Counted from the stretch's first letter, positions 1 through 8,348 are shown. The stretch is 64,000 nucleotides of DNA from Arsukibacterium perlucidum DSM 18276 (GCF_000382165.1 NZ_KB907719.1:1-64000), one strand, 5' to 3'. Notes: generated from the sequence alone by a model not told the origin. Numbers and translations are program-made.

Positions 1-192
1 AAAACGCCGGTAGATGGCGCTCCAATCTCCAAAAGCTTCTGGCACATCGCGCCAAGGGCAACCGACCCGCATCCGATACAAAATGCCTTCGAAAGTATTT
101 CTGTGTTCGGGCTTGTCATATACGCGGCCCGTTTTAAGCATCAATCTGATTAGCTTTGACCAGTACTCGTCTGTTAACATTGTTCTTGGCAT
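1..192 (-). CDS. IS5-family transposase, N-terminal part (cut by window edge)
   Basis: The 64 visible codons read leftwards off the window and begin MPRTMLTDEYWSKL. They continue through a block with RNTFEGILYRMR and GCPWRDVPEAFGDW. This is the N-terminal domain of IS5-family DDE transposases, which precedes the catalytic domain. The catalytic Asp and Glu residues lie outside the window, so integrity cannot be judged. The ATG at 192 is the first in frame. Confidence 0.85.
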   Translation of the reverse strand, partial: MPRTMLTDEYWSKLIRLMLKTGRVYDKPEHRNTFEGILYRMRVGCPWRDVPEAFGDWSAIYRRF

Positions 193-285
193 GATGGGTT
201 GTCATGGTTAGTTTTTGGCGAAAGTAATTATACCAGCCCATCATGCTGTCTAATAATCCATCACGAAAGATCAACAAGCCCTAGT
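1..285 (-). mobile_element. IS5-family insertion sequence, one end
   Basis: This is the end of the element carrying the transposase start. A tentative outer boundary is near 281-285: on the minus strand the sequence reads CTAG followed by GGCTTGTTGATC. CTAG fits the YTAR target preference of IS5 elements. The opposite end is outside the window, so neither the inverted repeat nor the target duplication can be confirmed. Confidence 0.5.
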
Positions 286-517
286 ATCAGACAATTTTTC
301 AATCTTCTTTCCTTGGTTGTTTAAGCTTATGGTCAAGCGTTTTTATTTGCCCGAACGACTGGTATGACGCTAAAAACGGTCAGACAATCTTTTCCCAGCT
401 ATATTTGACAAAAAAATTAACCTGGTCAAGGGTTTATTTGCTGTAAAAACTAAGGGCGCAATAGTGCGCCCCTACTGTGGTTGATTGTGTAAATGAAAAC
501 TTCACTTTCATACCCGG
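286..517. other. Intergenic stretch next to the IS end
   Basis: No plausible coding frame is seen here. The stretch is AT-rich and holds one copy of a short palindromic repeat (454-475), annotated separately. Confidence 0.5.
454..475. repeat. Short palindromic repeat, copy 1
   Basis: GGGCGCA, a 4-base loop and TGCGCCC form a perfect 7-bp stem, followed by CTAC. The same element, differing by one loop base, occurs at 4648-4669. Two near-identical copies about 4 kb apart in one window suggest a REP-like family dispersed in this genome. Confidence 0.65.
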
Positions 518-682
518 CTACGGGTCAGTTAGTCTGGCTTTAACAATATCTATCAGCTCCTGACCTTTATATGCCGCCAACTCAGGTTCAATTTTTTGCA
601 GGATTTGAGCGGCCTGCTCTATCGCCGAGGCAACAACCTCAGGCTTTTCCTCTACCAGCATTTGCTGCAGTGTTTTTGCCAT
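518..682 (-). CDS. Small hypothetical protein (54 aa)
   Basis: This ORF begins MAKTLQQMLVEEKPEV and ends KARLTDP. It is rich in Ala, Glu and Gln and probably helical. A GGAG stands about 8 bases before the ATG, so it can be translated. It starts 5 bases after the stop of the upstream small ORF, suggesting a two-gene unit. The start loosely resembles small antitoxin-like proteins, but there is no helix-turn-helix and I do not recognise a family. Confidence 0.4.
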   Translation of the reverse strand: MAKTLQQMLVEEKPEVVASAIEQAAQILQKIEPELAAYKGQELIDIVKARLTDP

Positions 683-687
683 GCTAG

Positions 688-837
688 TTACTCCTGTTGT
701 AATTTGGCGCGGGCAATATCATCCAAAGCTTTGGCGACAAAGCTGGCATCAGCATCACATTCAGCAATAGACGCTTCAAGATCTGTCACCAGCCATTGAG
801 GTAATTTTAGCAGTTGGCAATCGTAACGCGAAAACAC
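688..837 (-). CDS. Small ORF, possibly a fragment of an addiction-module antidote protein
   Basis: This GTG-initiated 49-codon ORF lies 12 bases after the lipase stop and in the same frame. The stretch SIAECDADASFVAKALDDIARAK resembles the region before the helix-turn-helix in HigA-like antidote proteins, which typically read like 'ALEEGDPxxxxxALGDIARARG'. The helix-turn-helix itself is missing, because the ORF ends LQQE. It could be a remnant or an unrelated short protein. The start codon is uncertain. Confidence 0.3.
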   Translation of the reverse strand: MFSRYDCQLLKLPQWLVTDLEASIAECDADASFVAKALDDIARAKLQQE

Positions 838-849
838 TAAATCAGAGTT

Positions 850-1602
850 TTAAATCGTATTCGCTTTGAGCGTAGACTGCGCCGGACAGGCAAACTGCTG
901 CGCTTTGTCGCCGCTAAATTTACCTGCTTTTAAAAAGTGTAGTACCTGCTTAATCACCTTTTGCCGTTTCATCAGAAACGGATGCGACACCTCTACTGTA
1001 ACCAGGGCGCACATGCCTTGTACTTTGGTGTTTGCAACCGACACCTTGCCATCATCGGGGTTAGGCAAAAACGTAGACAAAATAAGATTAATAGAACGGG
1101 TTCCGGCAATTACTCCCAGCTCAAAACTTACCGGCCCCAGTTGTTTGGGTAAATCTTGTTCGCCTGTGCCCAACTGGATACCGGCCGGGCCGTTAAACGC
1201 CTTAAAAACGGGCACATCTTTTAAATTATCTACCACCTGGCTGCCTTGATTTGGCGGCCCCATCATCACTACCCTGCCTAAATCTGCAATAACATTGTCT
1301 TGCAGATACTGGCGCAGCAAAATGCCGCCCATCGAATGAGTAACAAAGTGAATAATATCAGTTTGCTTTTCCCGGCACTGCGCCAATGCCGGCGGGATAA
1401 CCATGGGCGCTAACGCTTCAATAGCATGCTTGCGGGAAGGGTAATCGACATTGACGGTATGGTAACCGGCATCAGTAAGCTCCTGCTGCATCGTCTCCAT
1501 AGCACCGGCACTGCGGGCCAGACCATGCAGCAGCACCACGCAGTCTGCACCGACGCTGTTAAAGGACATCAATAGCAAAACAGCTGACAGTATTATTCGC
1601 AT
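850..1602 (-). CDS. Secreted alpha/beta-hydrolase, lipase-like
   Basis: This is a probable periplasmic or secreted esterase/lipase of 250 aa. The ATG at 1602 is preferred over one 10 codons upstream because AAGGAAG precedes it by about 5 bases and the protein then opens with a signal peptide (MRIILSAVLLLMSF...GA). The oxyanion-region motif HGLARS is near residue 26 and the nucleophile elbow THSMGG has Ser90. A likely acid is Asp183 or Asp184 (PNPDDG) and the likely histidine is His207 (VSHPF). The layout fits triacylglycerol lipase-like hydrolases. Substrate is unknown. The metalloprotease gene just upstream points the same way and may be co-transcribed. Confidence 0.8.
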   Translation of the reverse strand: MRIILSAVLLLMSFNSVGADCVVLLHGLARSAGAMETMQQELTDAGYHTVNVDYPSRKHAIEALAPMVIPPALAQCREKQTDIIHFVTHSMGGILLRQYLQDNVIADLGRVVMMGPPNQGSQVVDNLKDVPVFKAFNGPAGIQLGTGEQDLPKQLGPVSFELGVIAGTRSINLILSTFLPNPDDGKVSVANTKVQGMCALVTVEVSHPFLMKRQKVIKQVLHFLKAGKFSGDKAQQFACPAQSTLKANTI

Positions 1603-1656
1603 AGCTTCCTTAAGCTGCCCGGAGCTGAACACGGTGATATATTACAGGGCACATTA

Positions 1657-2574
1657 TCAAAACCCACACTGTTGCTTCAGCGCGGCAACATCCTCCGCTG
1701 TCGGGCCTGTTTGCTGTGGGTTCAGGGCGTAGTGCATTAGCGCGGCATCGTTATCGGTATGGCCCAGCCCCATAGCGTGGCCAAATTCGTGGCCGATAGT
1801 AAGCTGCAATGCTGCAACAGTGCTGTAGGCGAAAATAGTCATATTACGTTTGCCGTTAATAATTTCCATTAAACCTACTTCGGCGGCTAAAGGTGGCGGC
1901 TGATCTGTTAGTAATGCATTGCGATCATTCACAGTGTCATTCAGATATTGTTGTTCACGCTGCAATTGGGCTTGCTGTTCGTTTAAGCGCTTAGCCTGTT
2001 GTTGCAACTGTTGCTCGCGTTGTTGTAATCGCTGCTGTTGTTGCTGCAGCGCAGCCAGGTTAGCCTGATTAGCGTTGGCGGCTTGCTGATTAAACACGGC
2101 GATATCGGCGGCAAACTGCTGGTTTTGTTGGGCGAATTCCCGCAGACGCTGCTGTAACTGCTCGCTTTGCCGTGCCAGTATCGCTGCACGCTGATCGATA
2201 TTGCTGTCATAGCGCTGAATATTGCGCTCAAGCAATGCCTGTTGCAGCAATAGTTGCTGGCGCTGGTCGTAGCGAAAGTTAATCGGAAAACCGTCCATGC
2301 TATCATAACGAAACAGCTCCTGGCCAACAGCCATATTCCATTGAGCAGCTGCATTGTGGGCGGCCTGTTCAGCTTGATCCGCCGTTAAAGCAAACGCAGG
2401 GTCCATCTGGCCAATCCGCCAGAGTACCGGCGTCTGACACAATTTTTGTTGCATAGCTTTTTCTGCCAGTTGCTTCAGCGCCTGGGGCTCTGGCCGCTCA
2501 GCAGCGAACCAGGCCGAAAGCAGCAGATAACTGCCCAGCAATAGCAACATAAGAAATATCAGTCTGGCGAGCAT
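1657..2574 (-). CDS. Matrixin-like zinc metalloprotease with internal coiled coil
   Basis: This 305-aa protein has an N-terminal hydrophobic segment (residues 1-22) that acts as a signal anchor. The C-terminus has the extended zinc motif HEFGHAMGLGH (about 262-272), followed by a Met-turn in AALMHY, the signature of metzincin/matrixin peptidases. Between them, residues about 105-215 form a very Gln-rich coiled coil, unusual within such a short protease. The enzyme probably acts outside the cytoplasm, tethered to the membrane. A good ribosome site (AAGG) precedes the ATG. The substrate is unknown. Confidence 0.75.
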   Translation of the reverse strand: MLARLIFLMLLLLGSYLLLSAWFAAERPEPQALKQLAEKAMQQKLCQTPVLWRIGQMDPAFALTADQAEQAAHNAAAQWNMAVGQELFRYDSMDGFPINFRYDQRQQLLLQQALLERNIQRYDSNIDQRAAILARQSEQLQQRLREFAQQNQQFAADIAVFNQQAANANQANLAALQQQQQRLQQREQQLQQQAKRLNEQQAQLQREQQYLNDTVNDRNALLTDQPPPLAAEVGLMEIINGKRNMTIFAYSTVAALQLTIGHEFGHAMGLGHTDNDAALMHYALNPQQTGPTAEDVAALKQQCGF

Positions 2575-2804
2575 GGTTTAACCTTATATTAGGGCACTAT
2601 TTTACCCCCTACTTTATCCGCCCTTAGTTTATACACCGTTGCTGTAGTTCTGCAATTATCACTGGTACCTTCACCTGCTATTTGTCTTAATATCTGGTAA
2701 TCCTTACTCTACGCCGCCACCAGTAGCGGAAATTCAAACTATCTGATGCTTGAAGCCAGGTTATAACCAGCGTAATCTTTAACGACGTAGCCATGGAGGT
2801 GCCT

Positions 2805-3485
2805 GTGTATCAATTGTTTATTGCCAATAAAAACTACTCGTCCTGGTCGCTTCGGCCCTGGTTATTAATGCAGCAGCTGAGTATTCCGTTCGACGAAAAA
2901 TTGCAGCAATTTCAGCTCGACAACTATGAGAATTTCCGCCGGTTTTCACCAACAGCAACGGTGCCATGCCTGCATGATGGCGATACAGTAGTGTGGGAGT
3001 CGCTGGCTATTGTCGAATATCTGGCCGAACGTCATGTCGGGGTCTGGCCGGCAGATGCTGCAGCTCGCAACTATGCACGTTGTGCCGCCAGTGAAATGCA
3101 TGCTGGCTTCAGTACGCTGCGCAATGTCTGCACTATGAATTGCGGGGCACGGGTAAAGCTAAATAACCCGCCGCCAGCGCTGGCTAAAGATTTAGCCAGG
3201 CTGGACGAGCTATGGTTGCAAGGGTTAGATCAGTTTGGCGGGCCTTTTTTAACCGGAACTTCTTTTACTGCTGTTGACGCGTTTTTTGCCCCTGTGGCAT
3301 TTCGGGTGCAAAGTTATGATTTGCAGCTAAGCGCAAACGCCATGGCCTATGTTAAGCGTTTGCTTGCTCTGCCGGCGATGCAAGCCTGGTATCAGGCAGC
3401 GTTACTGGAAAGTTGGCGCGAACCAGGCCATGAAGCAGAAATGGGTTTATATGGCACCATCGTTAAGGATTACCGGCAGAATTGA
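2805..3485 (+). CDS. Glutathione S-transferase family protein
   Basis: This is a cytosolic GST-fold protein of about 226 aa. The N-terminal thioredoxin-like domain carries YQLFIANKNYSSWSLRPW. The segment ATVPCLHDG contains the cis-Pro that contacts glutathione, and VVWESLAIVEYLAE follows with the conserved Glu-Ser. The rest is the all-helical C-terminal domain. I choose GTG at 2805 because GGAGGT ends 4 bases before it. The ATG at 2793 would include that ribosome site inside the gene and add four residues not typical of the family. The exact conjugation substrate is unknown. Confidence 0.85.
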   Translation: MYQLFIANKNYSSWSLRPWLLMQQLSIPFDEKLQQFQLDNYENFRRFSPTATVPCLHDGDTVVWESLAIVEYLAERHVGVWPADAAARNYARCAASEMHAGFSTLRNVCTMNCGARVKLNNPPPALAKDLARLDELWLQGLDQFGGPFLTGTSFTAVDAFFAPVAFRVQSYDLQLSANAMAYVKRLLALPAMQAWYQAALLESWREPGHEAEMGLYGTIVKDYRQN

Positions 3486-3564
3486 CGTCAAAAACCAGTG
3501 TGGTCAGTAATTAGCTGAGGTATGCTTAGCCTCAGCATAAACTGAAACCGGAAAGATCAGTGAA

Positions 3565-3903
3565 ATGAATAAAAACAGCAGCGGCGCCCAGGCCTATCAG
3601 CAGCAGGAACAGGGCTATCGTGACAAAGCGTTAAAAATGTATCCCTGGGTATGTGGCCGCTGTGCCCGCGAGTTTCTCCATTCTAATTTGCGCGAGCTAA
3701 CGGTACATCATATTGATCATAACCATAGTAATAACCCCAGCGACGGCAGTAACTGGGAGTTGCTCTGTATTTATTGTCACGACAACGAGCACAATAAATT
3801 TCACGAATATGTGATGTACGGCGGCACCACTGAACAAAAAGTTGCCGCAGCTACCCATAACCCTTTTGCTGATTTAAAAGCATTGCTGAATAAGCCGAAG
3901 TGA
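3565..3903 (+). CDS. yajD: YajD-type HNH nuclease
   Basis: This 112-aa protein is close to E. coli YajD along its length, including the blocks ALKMYPWVCGRCAREF, LRELTVHHIDHNH, WELLCIYCHDNEH and NPFADLKA. The HH...N...H residues plus two CxxC pairs form the HNH/zinc fold. The family role is not established. A short remnant of a second copy of its 5' end lies at 7691-7742. Confidence 0.9.
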   Translation: MNKNSSGAQAYQQQEQGYRDKALKMYPWVCGRCAREFLHSNLRELTVHHIDHNHSNNPSDGSNWELLCIYCHDNEHNKFHEYVMYGGTTEQKVAAATHNPFADLKALLNKPK

Positions 3904-3914
3904 TTTTTGTTAGC

Positions 3915-4528
3915 CTAATTATCTTTGTAGTGTAAGGTTTGATGGCGCTTTTCCATCAGCTCACGCAGTATGGCTGCTTCGGTATGACTAATGCCCAGCT
4001 CAGCCCGAAGCCGTTGTAACAGCGGTTCGGACTCCACGGCAAAGCGGCCATCTTTAAATGCCTGATCCAGCGCCAGTTGAAAAACTGCCGACGACGGGAC
4101 AATTGTTCAGAAAAACCTGTCGCCAGAATACCTGCCGGCAGCGCTACCATACCAATGCCCACAATAGTGATTAAACCACCAAACAACCGGCCTAAATCGG
4201 TAACCGGAGTCACATCACCATACCCTACCGTGGTGAGCGTAACCAACGCCCACCACATGGCCTGTGGAATAGAGCTGAAGTGCTCAGGTTGGACATCTTT
4301 TTCTAAGGTGTACATGGCGCACGCTGCCACCAGCATAATAATAAACAGTACCGAAAAAGCGGCAAAGAGTGAAAGACGCTCTTCTTTAAATACATTCAGC
4401 AACAACTGCATGGCTCGGGAATAGCGGCTGAGTTTAAATACACGCAGTAAGCGAACCACCCGCAGATAGCGCTTATCCTGCTCTGTGGATGGCTCCAGAC
4501 ATTTCGCCATAACGCTACGCGATATCAT
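3915..4528 (-). pseudogene. Voltage-gated-type potassium channel, truncated and frameshifted
   Basis: The frame encodes a pore region with the K+ selectivity motif TVGYGD between two membrane helices. It is preceded by the end of an S4-like helix (RYLRVVRLLRVFKLSRYS). Helices S1-S3 of the voltage sensor are absent, because upstream DNA has no matching coding sequence. At the five-A run 4080-4084 the frame breaks. Restoring one base gives a continuation QLALDQAFKDGRF...EKRHQTLHYKDN that ends at 3915, a typical cytoplasmic tail; without it a spurious tail stops at 3956. Both ends are therefore damaged. The frameshift could be a sequencing error in a homopolymer. The missing S1-S3 cannot. Confidence 0.7.
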
Positions 4529-4647
4529 CTTTTATCCTTAGTATTATATTTACAACTTACCAATAAGTTGGCAGCTCCTTACAATAAGTAAATAAGCTGC
4601 GTTGAGGAAGTGTAACGATATTCCTCACTGCTGGTTTCACAGCATCC

Positions 4648-4669
4648 GGGCGCAATAATGCGCCCCTAC
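4648..4669. repeat. Short palindromic repeat, copy 2
   Basis: This copy has the same perfect GGGCGCA / TGCGCCC stem with CTAC as at 454-475. It supplies the stop codon of the NYN pseudogene (TAG at 4668-4666 on the minus strand), so it sits exactly at the 3' end of that gene. Confidence 0.65.
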
Positions 4670-5142
4670 GGCAGCAGTAAGGCTTCGTCAATAGCAATAA
4701 AACGGCTGGCGGCTTTAATCAGTGCCTGGGCAGTCAAGCCTTCCACGCCGTATATCTCTACTTCTGTTTCGTATTTAGCGATGAGTTTTTCTGCCAACAG
4801 GCCGAAGTCACCATCACCGGAGGCCAGTACCAACACATCGCTATGCTGACCGTATTCAATAGCATCCAGCGTGATACCCACATCCCAATCGCCTTTAGCA
4901 CTGCCGTCTGCGCGCTGAATAAACGGCTTAAGTTTTACCTCAAAACCAATGGCGCGCAGAATATTTTGAAGCTGGCGCTGCTTTTCATCGCCACGATTAA
5001 TTGCATAGGCAATGGCTTTGACCACAGTTCACCCGGCCGTTACCTGCCGCCCAAAGGCGTTGTAGTCAAAATTGCGGCCAAAAACCTCACGGCTGGTGCA
5101 ATAGATGTTTTGCACATCAACTAATATTGTCACGCCAGACAT
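4666..5142 (-). pseudogene. NYN-domain (LabA/DUF88-like) protein, one premature stop
   Basis: Read from ATG 5142, the frame matches the intact paralogue at 10708-11184 over its full 158 codons (MSGVTILVDVQNIYYTSR-like start, GDWDVGITLDA, ASGDGDF). Codon 38 (5031-5029) is TGA. The neighbouring bases suggest it arose from CGA (Arg) by one change. The rest of the frame is well conserved, so decay is recent, or the stop may be read through. A re-start at GTG 5025 is conceivable but would lack the first catalytic Asp. NYN domains are PIN-like putative RNases. Confidence 0.75.
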
Positions 5143-5396
5143 TGCAGGCCTCCAATTTACAAAGCGCTAAGCTAACCGCCTGATCTTCTGGCTGCAAGTT
5201 TATTTTACCGAGGGTTATGTCAGCTACAGCGCAACTCAACTGAAAAAACATTCTATTTAACATAAATTTACATACTTTACGTTGCCTGACACCGGCACAT
5301 CCGTTAACCTAATGACCACAAACAGGGAACGTTTTAACAATTAATTTGTACCAATAATGCACGGATGCAGCCTTAGCCTTTTATCACGGAAATACT

Positions 5397-7676
5397 ATGT
5401 TAAGCCGTATTAAGCAGCTACTGTTGTTAACTGAAGACGATTTGGGCTCAACCTCAGTAAATCACCTGCAGCAAAGTACCTTGCGCATTATCCTAAGTTC
5501 CGGCTTGTTATTGGTGCTCAGTATTGCAGTGCACAGTTCATGGCAGGCTTATCAGGCCGAAGCCTGGTACATTATCGGCATTACTTCGGGCTTTTATCTT
5601 ACCTTGCTACTGGCGCTGTATTTTTCAGCAAAATCATTAGCATTAAGTAAAATACTGCTGCTGTTCACCGTTTTTGGTGCAGGCCTATGCATGCTGCTGT
5701 TTATCGATAATTTTGAGCTGTCAAAACTGGGGGTGATTTTTGTATACACCGCGCCGGTTATTGCCATGCTGTTTTTCTCCCGCACGATGACAATCATCGT
5801 CATGCTGCTGAACATTATTCCCTATTTGTTCCTGATGTTTGGCAGTGGGCCAATAAGTCTGTTTAATATCTCCATTATCTTGCCTTCTACCCCAGCGTAT
5901 TTACACAGCTTGTTATTTTTATTTTTTAATCTCTGTATCCCCCTTGCGGTTATGCGGGTGATAAGCACGTTAAAGCGTAATGCTGTGGCATTAAAACAGC
6001 AAAATGACATTATTAGTCAAAGTAATAATTTATATGAAGACATCTTTGATCATCAGGCTAAGGCTACCCTGCTGGTTAACAGCCACGGTGCAATTTTAAA
6101 AGCCAATACTAAAGCGAAAAGTCTGCTAAGAATTGATGAGGCAGCTGATCACAATATCAAAGATTTATTGAAAGTTACTGACAATTCACAATCCTGTTTC
6201 TGGCTTGGCCATGAAGCAGAATGCACCCTACAGGCAACACCTTCCATCCATATATTGTTAAATCATCTGTGTCGAACCCAGCAGCATCATATAGTACAAC
6301 TGGACAATATCACTCCACTAAAAGAACTCCACCAAAAACTCACGTCCAACGATCAAAAACAAAATTTATGGCGAAATTACGATACGCTGACGGCACTTCC
6401 GGAACAAAATTTTTTTCTGCAGCTGGTCAAACAATATGGTGAATGTAAAGCAGGCAGCCTTATGGTTATTGTCCGATTAGCCAATATTAAGGCTTTTAAC
6501 CATGCCCATAGTTACCAGGCTGGTGATGAGCTGTTAGCCGTGTTTGCCCGTGATTTCCAACTAGCCTTTATTGAAAACACCCTGACTGCCAGATTGCGTG
6601 GGGTTAAGTTTATACTGTGGCGGCCCATGCCTGAGCACAGCACATCTTTTAGTGATGAAGTGCTCACCATTCAACGTTTACTGCCAAAACAGTTAAGCCT
6701 TAGCACTGGCATCCTGCAGCCGATGTATGAAATGGGGGTAAGTATCTCGAATCACACTCTGGCAACGCCAGAGCTGATGCTGGAGCAATGTGAAGCAGCA
6801 CTGGAATCAGCCGATGCTTATACCAGGCCTATATCTTATTATCAGGCCGACATTCTGGAGCAGCGCAATCAGCAATTAAAACTGCTGGCCGCATTTAAAA
6901 AGGCATTGCAGCTAGATACACCCACTTTGTGGTTACAACCCAAAGTTAAGCCCGATGGCACTATTATCAGCTTTGAGGCCTTACTGCGCTGGCAAGATAA
7001 TGATGGCAACTTTATTGCTCCTGATAATTTGGTGACGCTTGCTGAGCAATATGGCTTTATTGTTCAACTATCACTTAGCATATTAGCGAAGGCCATAACA
7101 ATTATTAAGCTGTTTCAGCAACAAAGCATTACCTATCCTGTCGCTATTAATCTGACCGGCTCTGACTTGCTTTGTGATGAGTTTTACAACACACTGATAG
7201 ATATTGCCACACACCAACCTCAATTGCTGAGCATGCTCAGCCTGGAACTCACCGAGAATAGTGTTGTCCGCCATCAGCAGCCATTATTTAACAAGCTATT
7301 GGTTCTGACTCGTTTAGGTTACGTCATTGCCCTGGATGATTTTGGTACCGGCCAGGCTTCACTGAGTACCTTAAGCCAATTACCAGTAAGCACAATTAAA
7401 CTCGACAGAACCTTTTTGCAAAACATTCCTGCAGATCAACGTCAGACTCAGCTTATTCAATCAGTAATGCAAATGGCAAAAACCTTAAAGCTAGCAGTTA
7501 TTATTGAAGGTGTGGAAACGGATATCCAACGTCGTTTCCTGCAGTCTCTGGGGGCGCAAATGATGCAGGGATATTATTTCTCCAGACCATTACCGGTCGA
7601 TCATTGGTTACGTCAACTTAGCGGCTTTACAACCGAAAGTTCTTTCGCCAAACCCCAATACGTTGCTGCCGAATAA
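5397..7676 (+). CDS. Membrane c-di-GMP phosphodiesterase (degenerate GGDEF plus EAL)
   Basis: This 759-aa protein has about six membrane helices in residues 20-185, a linker or PAS-like region to about 310, a GGDEF-like domain (about 330-480) and an EAL domain (about 495-740). The GGDEF site is degenerate: where GG[DE]EF is expected the sequence reads RLRGVKFILW, so no cyclase activity is expected. The EAL domain keeps the key motifs FEALLRW, LTENSV, ALDDFGTG, IKLDRTF and IIEGVET, so hydrolysis of c-di-GMP is likely. The ATG has GGA 9 bases upstream. The signal sensed by the membrane domain is unknown. Confidence 0.85.
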   Translation: MLSRIKQLLLLTEDDLGSTSVNHLQQSTLRIILSSGLLLVLSIAVHSSWQAYQAEAWYIIGITSGFYLTLLLALYFSAKSLALSKILLLFTVFGAGLCMLLFIDNFELSKLGVIFVYTAPVIAMLFFSRTMTIIVMLLNIIPYLFLMFGSGPISLFNISIILPSTPAYLHSLLFLFFNLCIPLAVMRVISTLKRNAVALKQQNDIISQSNNLYEDIFDHQAKATLLVNSHGAILKANTKAKSLLRIDEAADHNIKDLLKVTDNSQSCFWLGHEAECTLQATPSIHILLNHLCRTQQHHIVQLDNITPLKELHQKLTSNDQKQNLWRNYDTLTALPEQNFFLQLVKQYGECKAGSLMVIVRLANIKAFNHAHSYQAGDELLAVFARDFQLAFIENTLTARLRGVKFILWRPMPEHSTSFSDEVLTIQRLLPKQLSLSTGILQPMYEMGVSISNHTLATPELMLEQCEAALESADAYTRPISYYQADILEQRNQQLKLLAAFKKALQLDTPTLWLQPKVKPDGTIISFEALLRWQDNDGNFIAPDNLVTLAEQYGFIVQLSLSILAKAITIIKLFQQQSITYPVAINLTGSDLLCDEFYNTLIDIATHQPQLLSMLSLELTENSVVRHQQPLFNKLLVLTRLGYVIALDDFGTGQASLSTLSQLPVSTIKLDRTFLQNIPADQRQTQLIQSVMQMAKTLKLAVIIEGVETDIQRRFLQSLGAQMMQGYYFSRPLPVDHWLRQLSGFTTESSFAKPQYVAAE

Positions 7677-7690
7677 TTCCTACAGTTGCA

Positions 7691-7742
7691 CCAGGCCACC
7701 CATGCTTATCAGCGGCAGGAACAAGGCTATCGCGATAAGTAG
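7691..7742 (+). pseudogene. Remnant of a second yajD 5' end
   Basis: One frame reads THAYQRQEQGYRDK followed by a stop, aligning with residues 8-22 of the intact yajD (AQAYQQQEQGYRDK). DNA identity is high through this stretch and then disappears. It is too short to be functional and marks a past duplication or recombination event at the 3' end of the EAL gene. Confidence 0.6.
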
Positions 7743-7804
7743 CAGCCAATGCCCTTTTACTTGCATTGATCTGGTTACTGCTTTAATACAGCTGTCGTTG
7801 AAAC

Positions 7805-8044
7805 TCAATGACGTATAACGATTTTAGGCGCCGTGTCAATTTCACCCTCTTGATTGATAGCCGCAAAGCGATCACCTGCCCGCAGAACAGCTAAATTACC
7901 CGAGCTCTCATGTCGAACGAACGCCAGTTCGTAACCATAACGCTGAAGTTCGGCGGCAGAAAATTTTTGTGCCAGATTAAGTTCATCCCAGAACGGTTGT
8001 AGTTCCCTAGTCGACTGACGCCTTTCAATAAGTGCAGTTTGCAT
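7805..8044 (-). CDS. Hypothetical protein (79 aa)
   Basis: This small soluble protein begins MQTALIERRQSTRELQPFWDEL and ends IDTAPKIVIRH. No signal peptide or membrane segment is visible. AGGTGGG about 7 bases before the ATG is a workable ribosome site. The C-terminal half (AVLRAGDRFAAINQEGEID) looks like a small beta fold. I do not recognise the family. Confidence 0.55.
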   Translation of the reverse strand: MQTALIERRQSTRELQPFWDELNLAQKFSAAELQRYGYELAFVRHESSGNLAVLRAGDRFAAINQEGEIDTAPKIVIRH

Positions 8045-8348
8045 CAGGTACCCACCTTTTGTGATATGACGAACACTATGTCAGGTTGAATCATTAACGA
8101 TTCCCCCACCTTTTGGCCTGGTTCATAAATTGGCCAGCTTCAGCATATTAAATTTTTGCTTAAGTGATACAGTCACAACAGACCAACGGTTTAGTTTTCT
8201 GATAAACGGTATCTGCGATAACCATAGCCGCTACTGTTAAAAAATTGATGCCACTGCGACCAGAGAACAGAGAACAGAGAACAGAGAACAGAGAACAGAG
8301 AACCAAGTATTAACGGTAATATCCGGTTGTTAAACAGTTCCATGCGTT
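8045..8348. other. Intergenic region with a 7-bp tandem repeat
   Basis: There is no convincing gene here. It contains the tandem repeat at 8262-8303. It is also the probable promoter region of the 79-aa gene. Confidence 0.4.
8262..8303. repeat. Tandem repeat, 6 x 7 bp
   Basis: There are six perfect copies of AGAGAAC back to back. Such a short perfect array is prone to slippage and may vary in copy number between strains. It is not inside a gene. Confidence 0.9.

Noticed and set aside
14-211. Plus-strand ORF over the IS end
   Set aside because: The opposite strand matches a transposase N-terminus; this frame is a shadow.
4080-4084. Programmed -1 frameshift in the channel gene
   Set aside because: The T-run on the coding strand is not a standard slippery heptamer in frame, no downstream stimulatory structure is evident, and the gene is already truncated.
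8262-8303. CRISPR array
   Set aside because: The units are 7 bp with no spacers; it is a plain tandem repeat.
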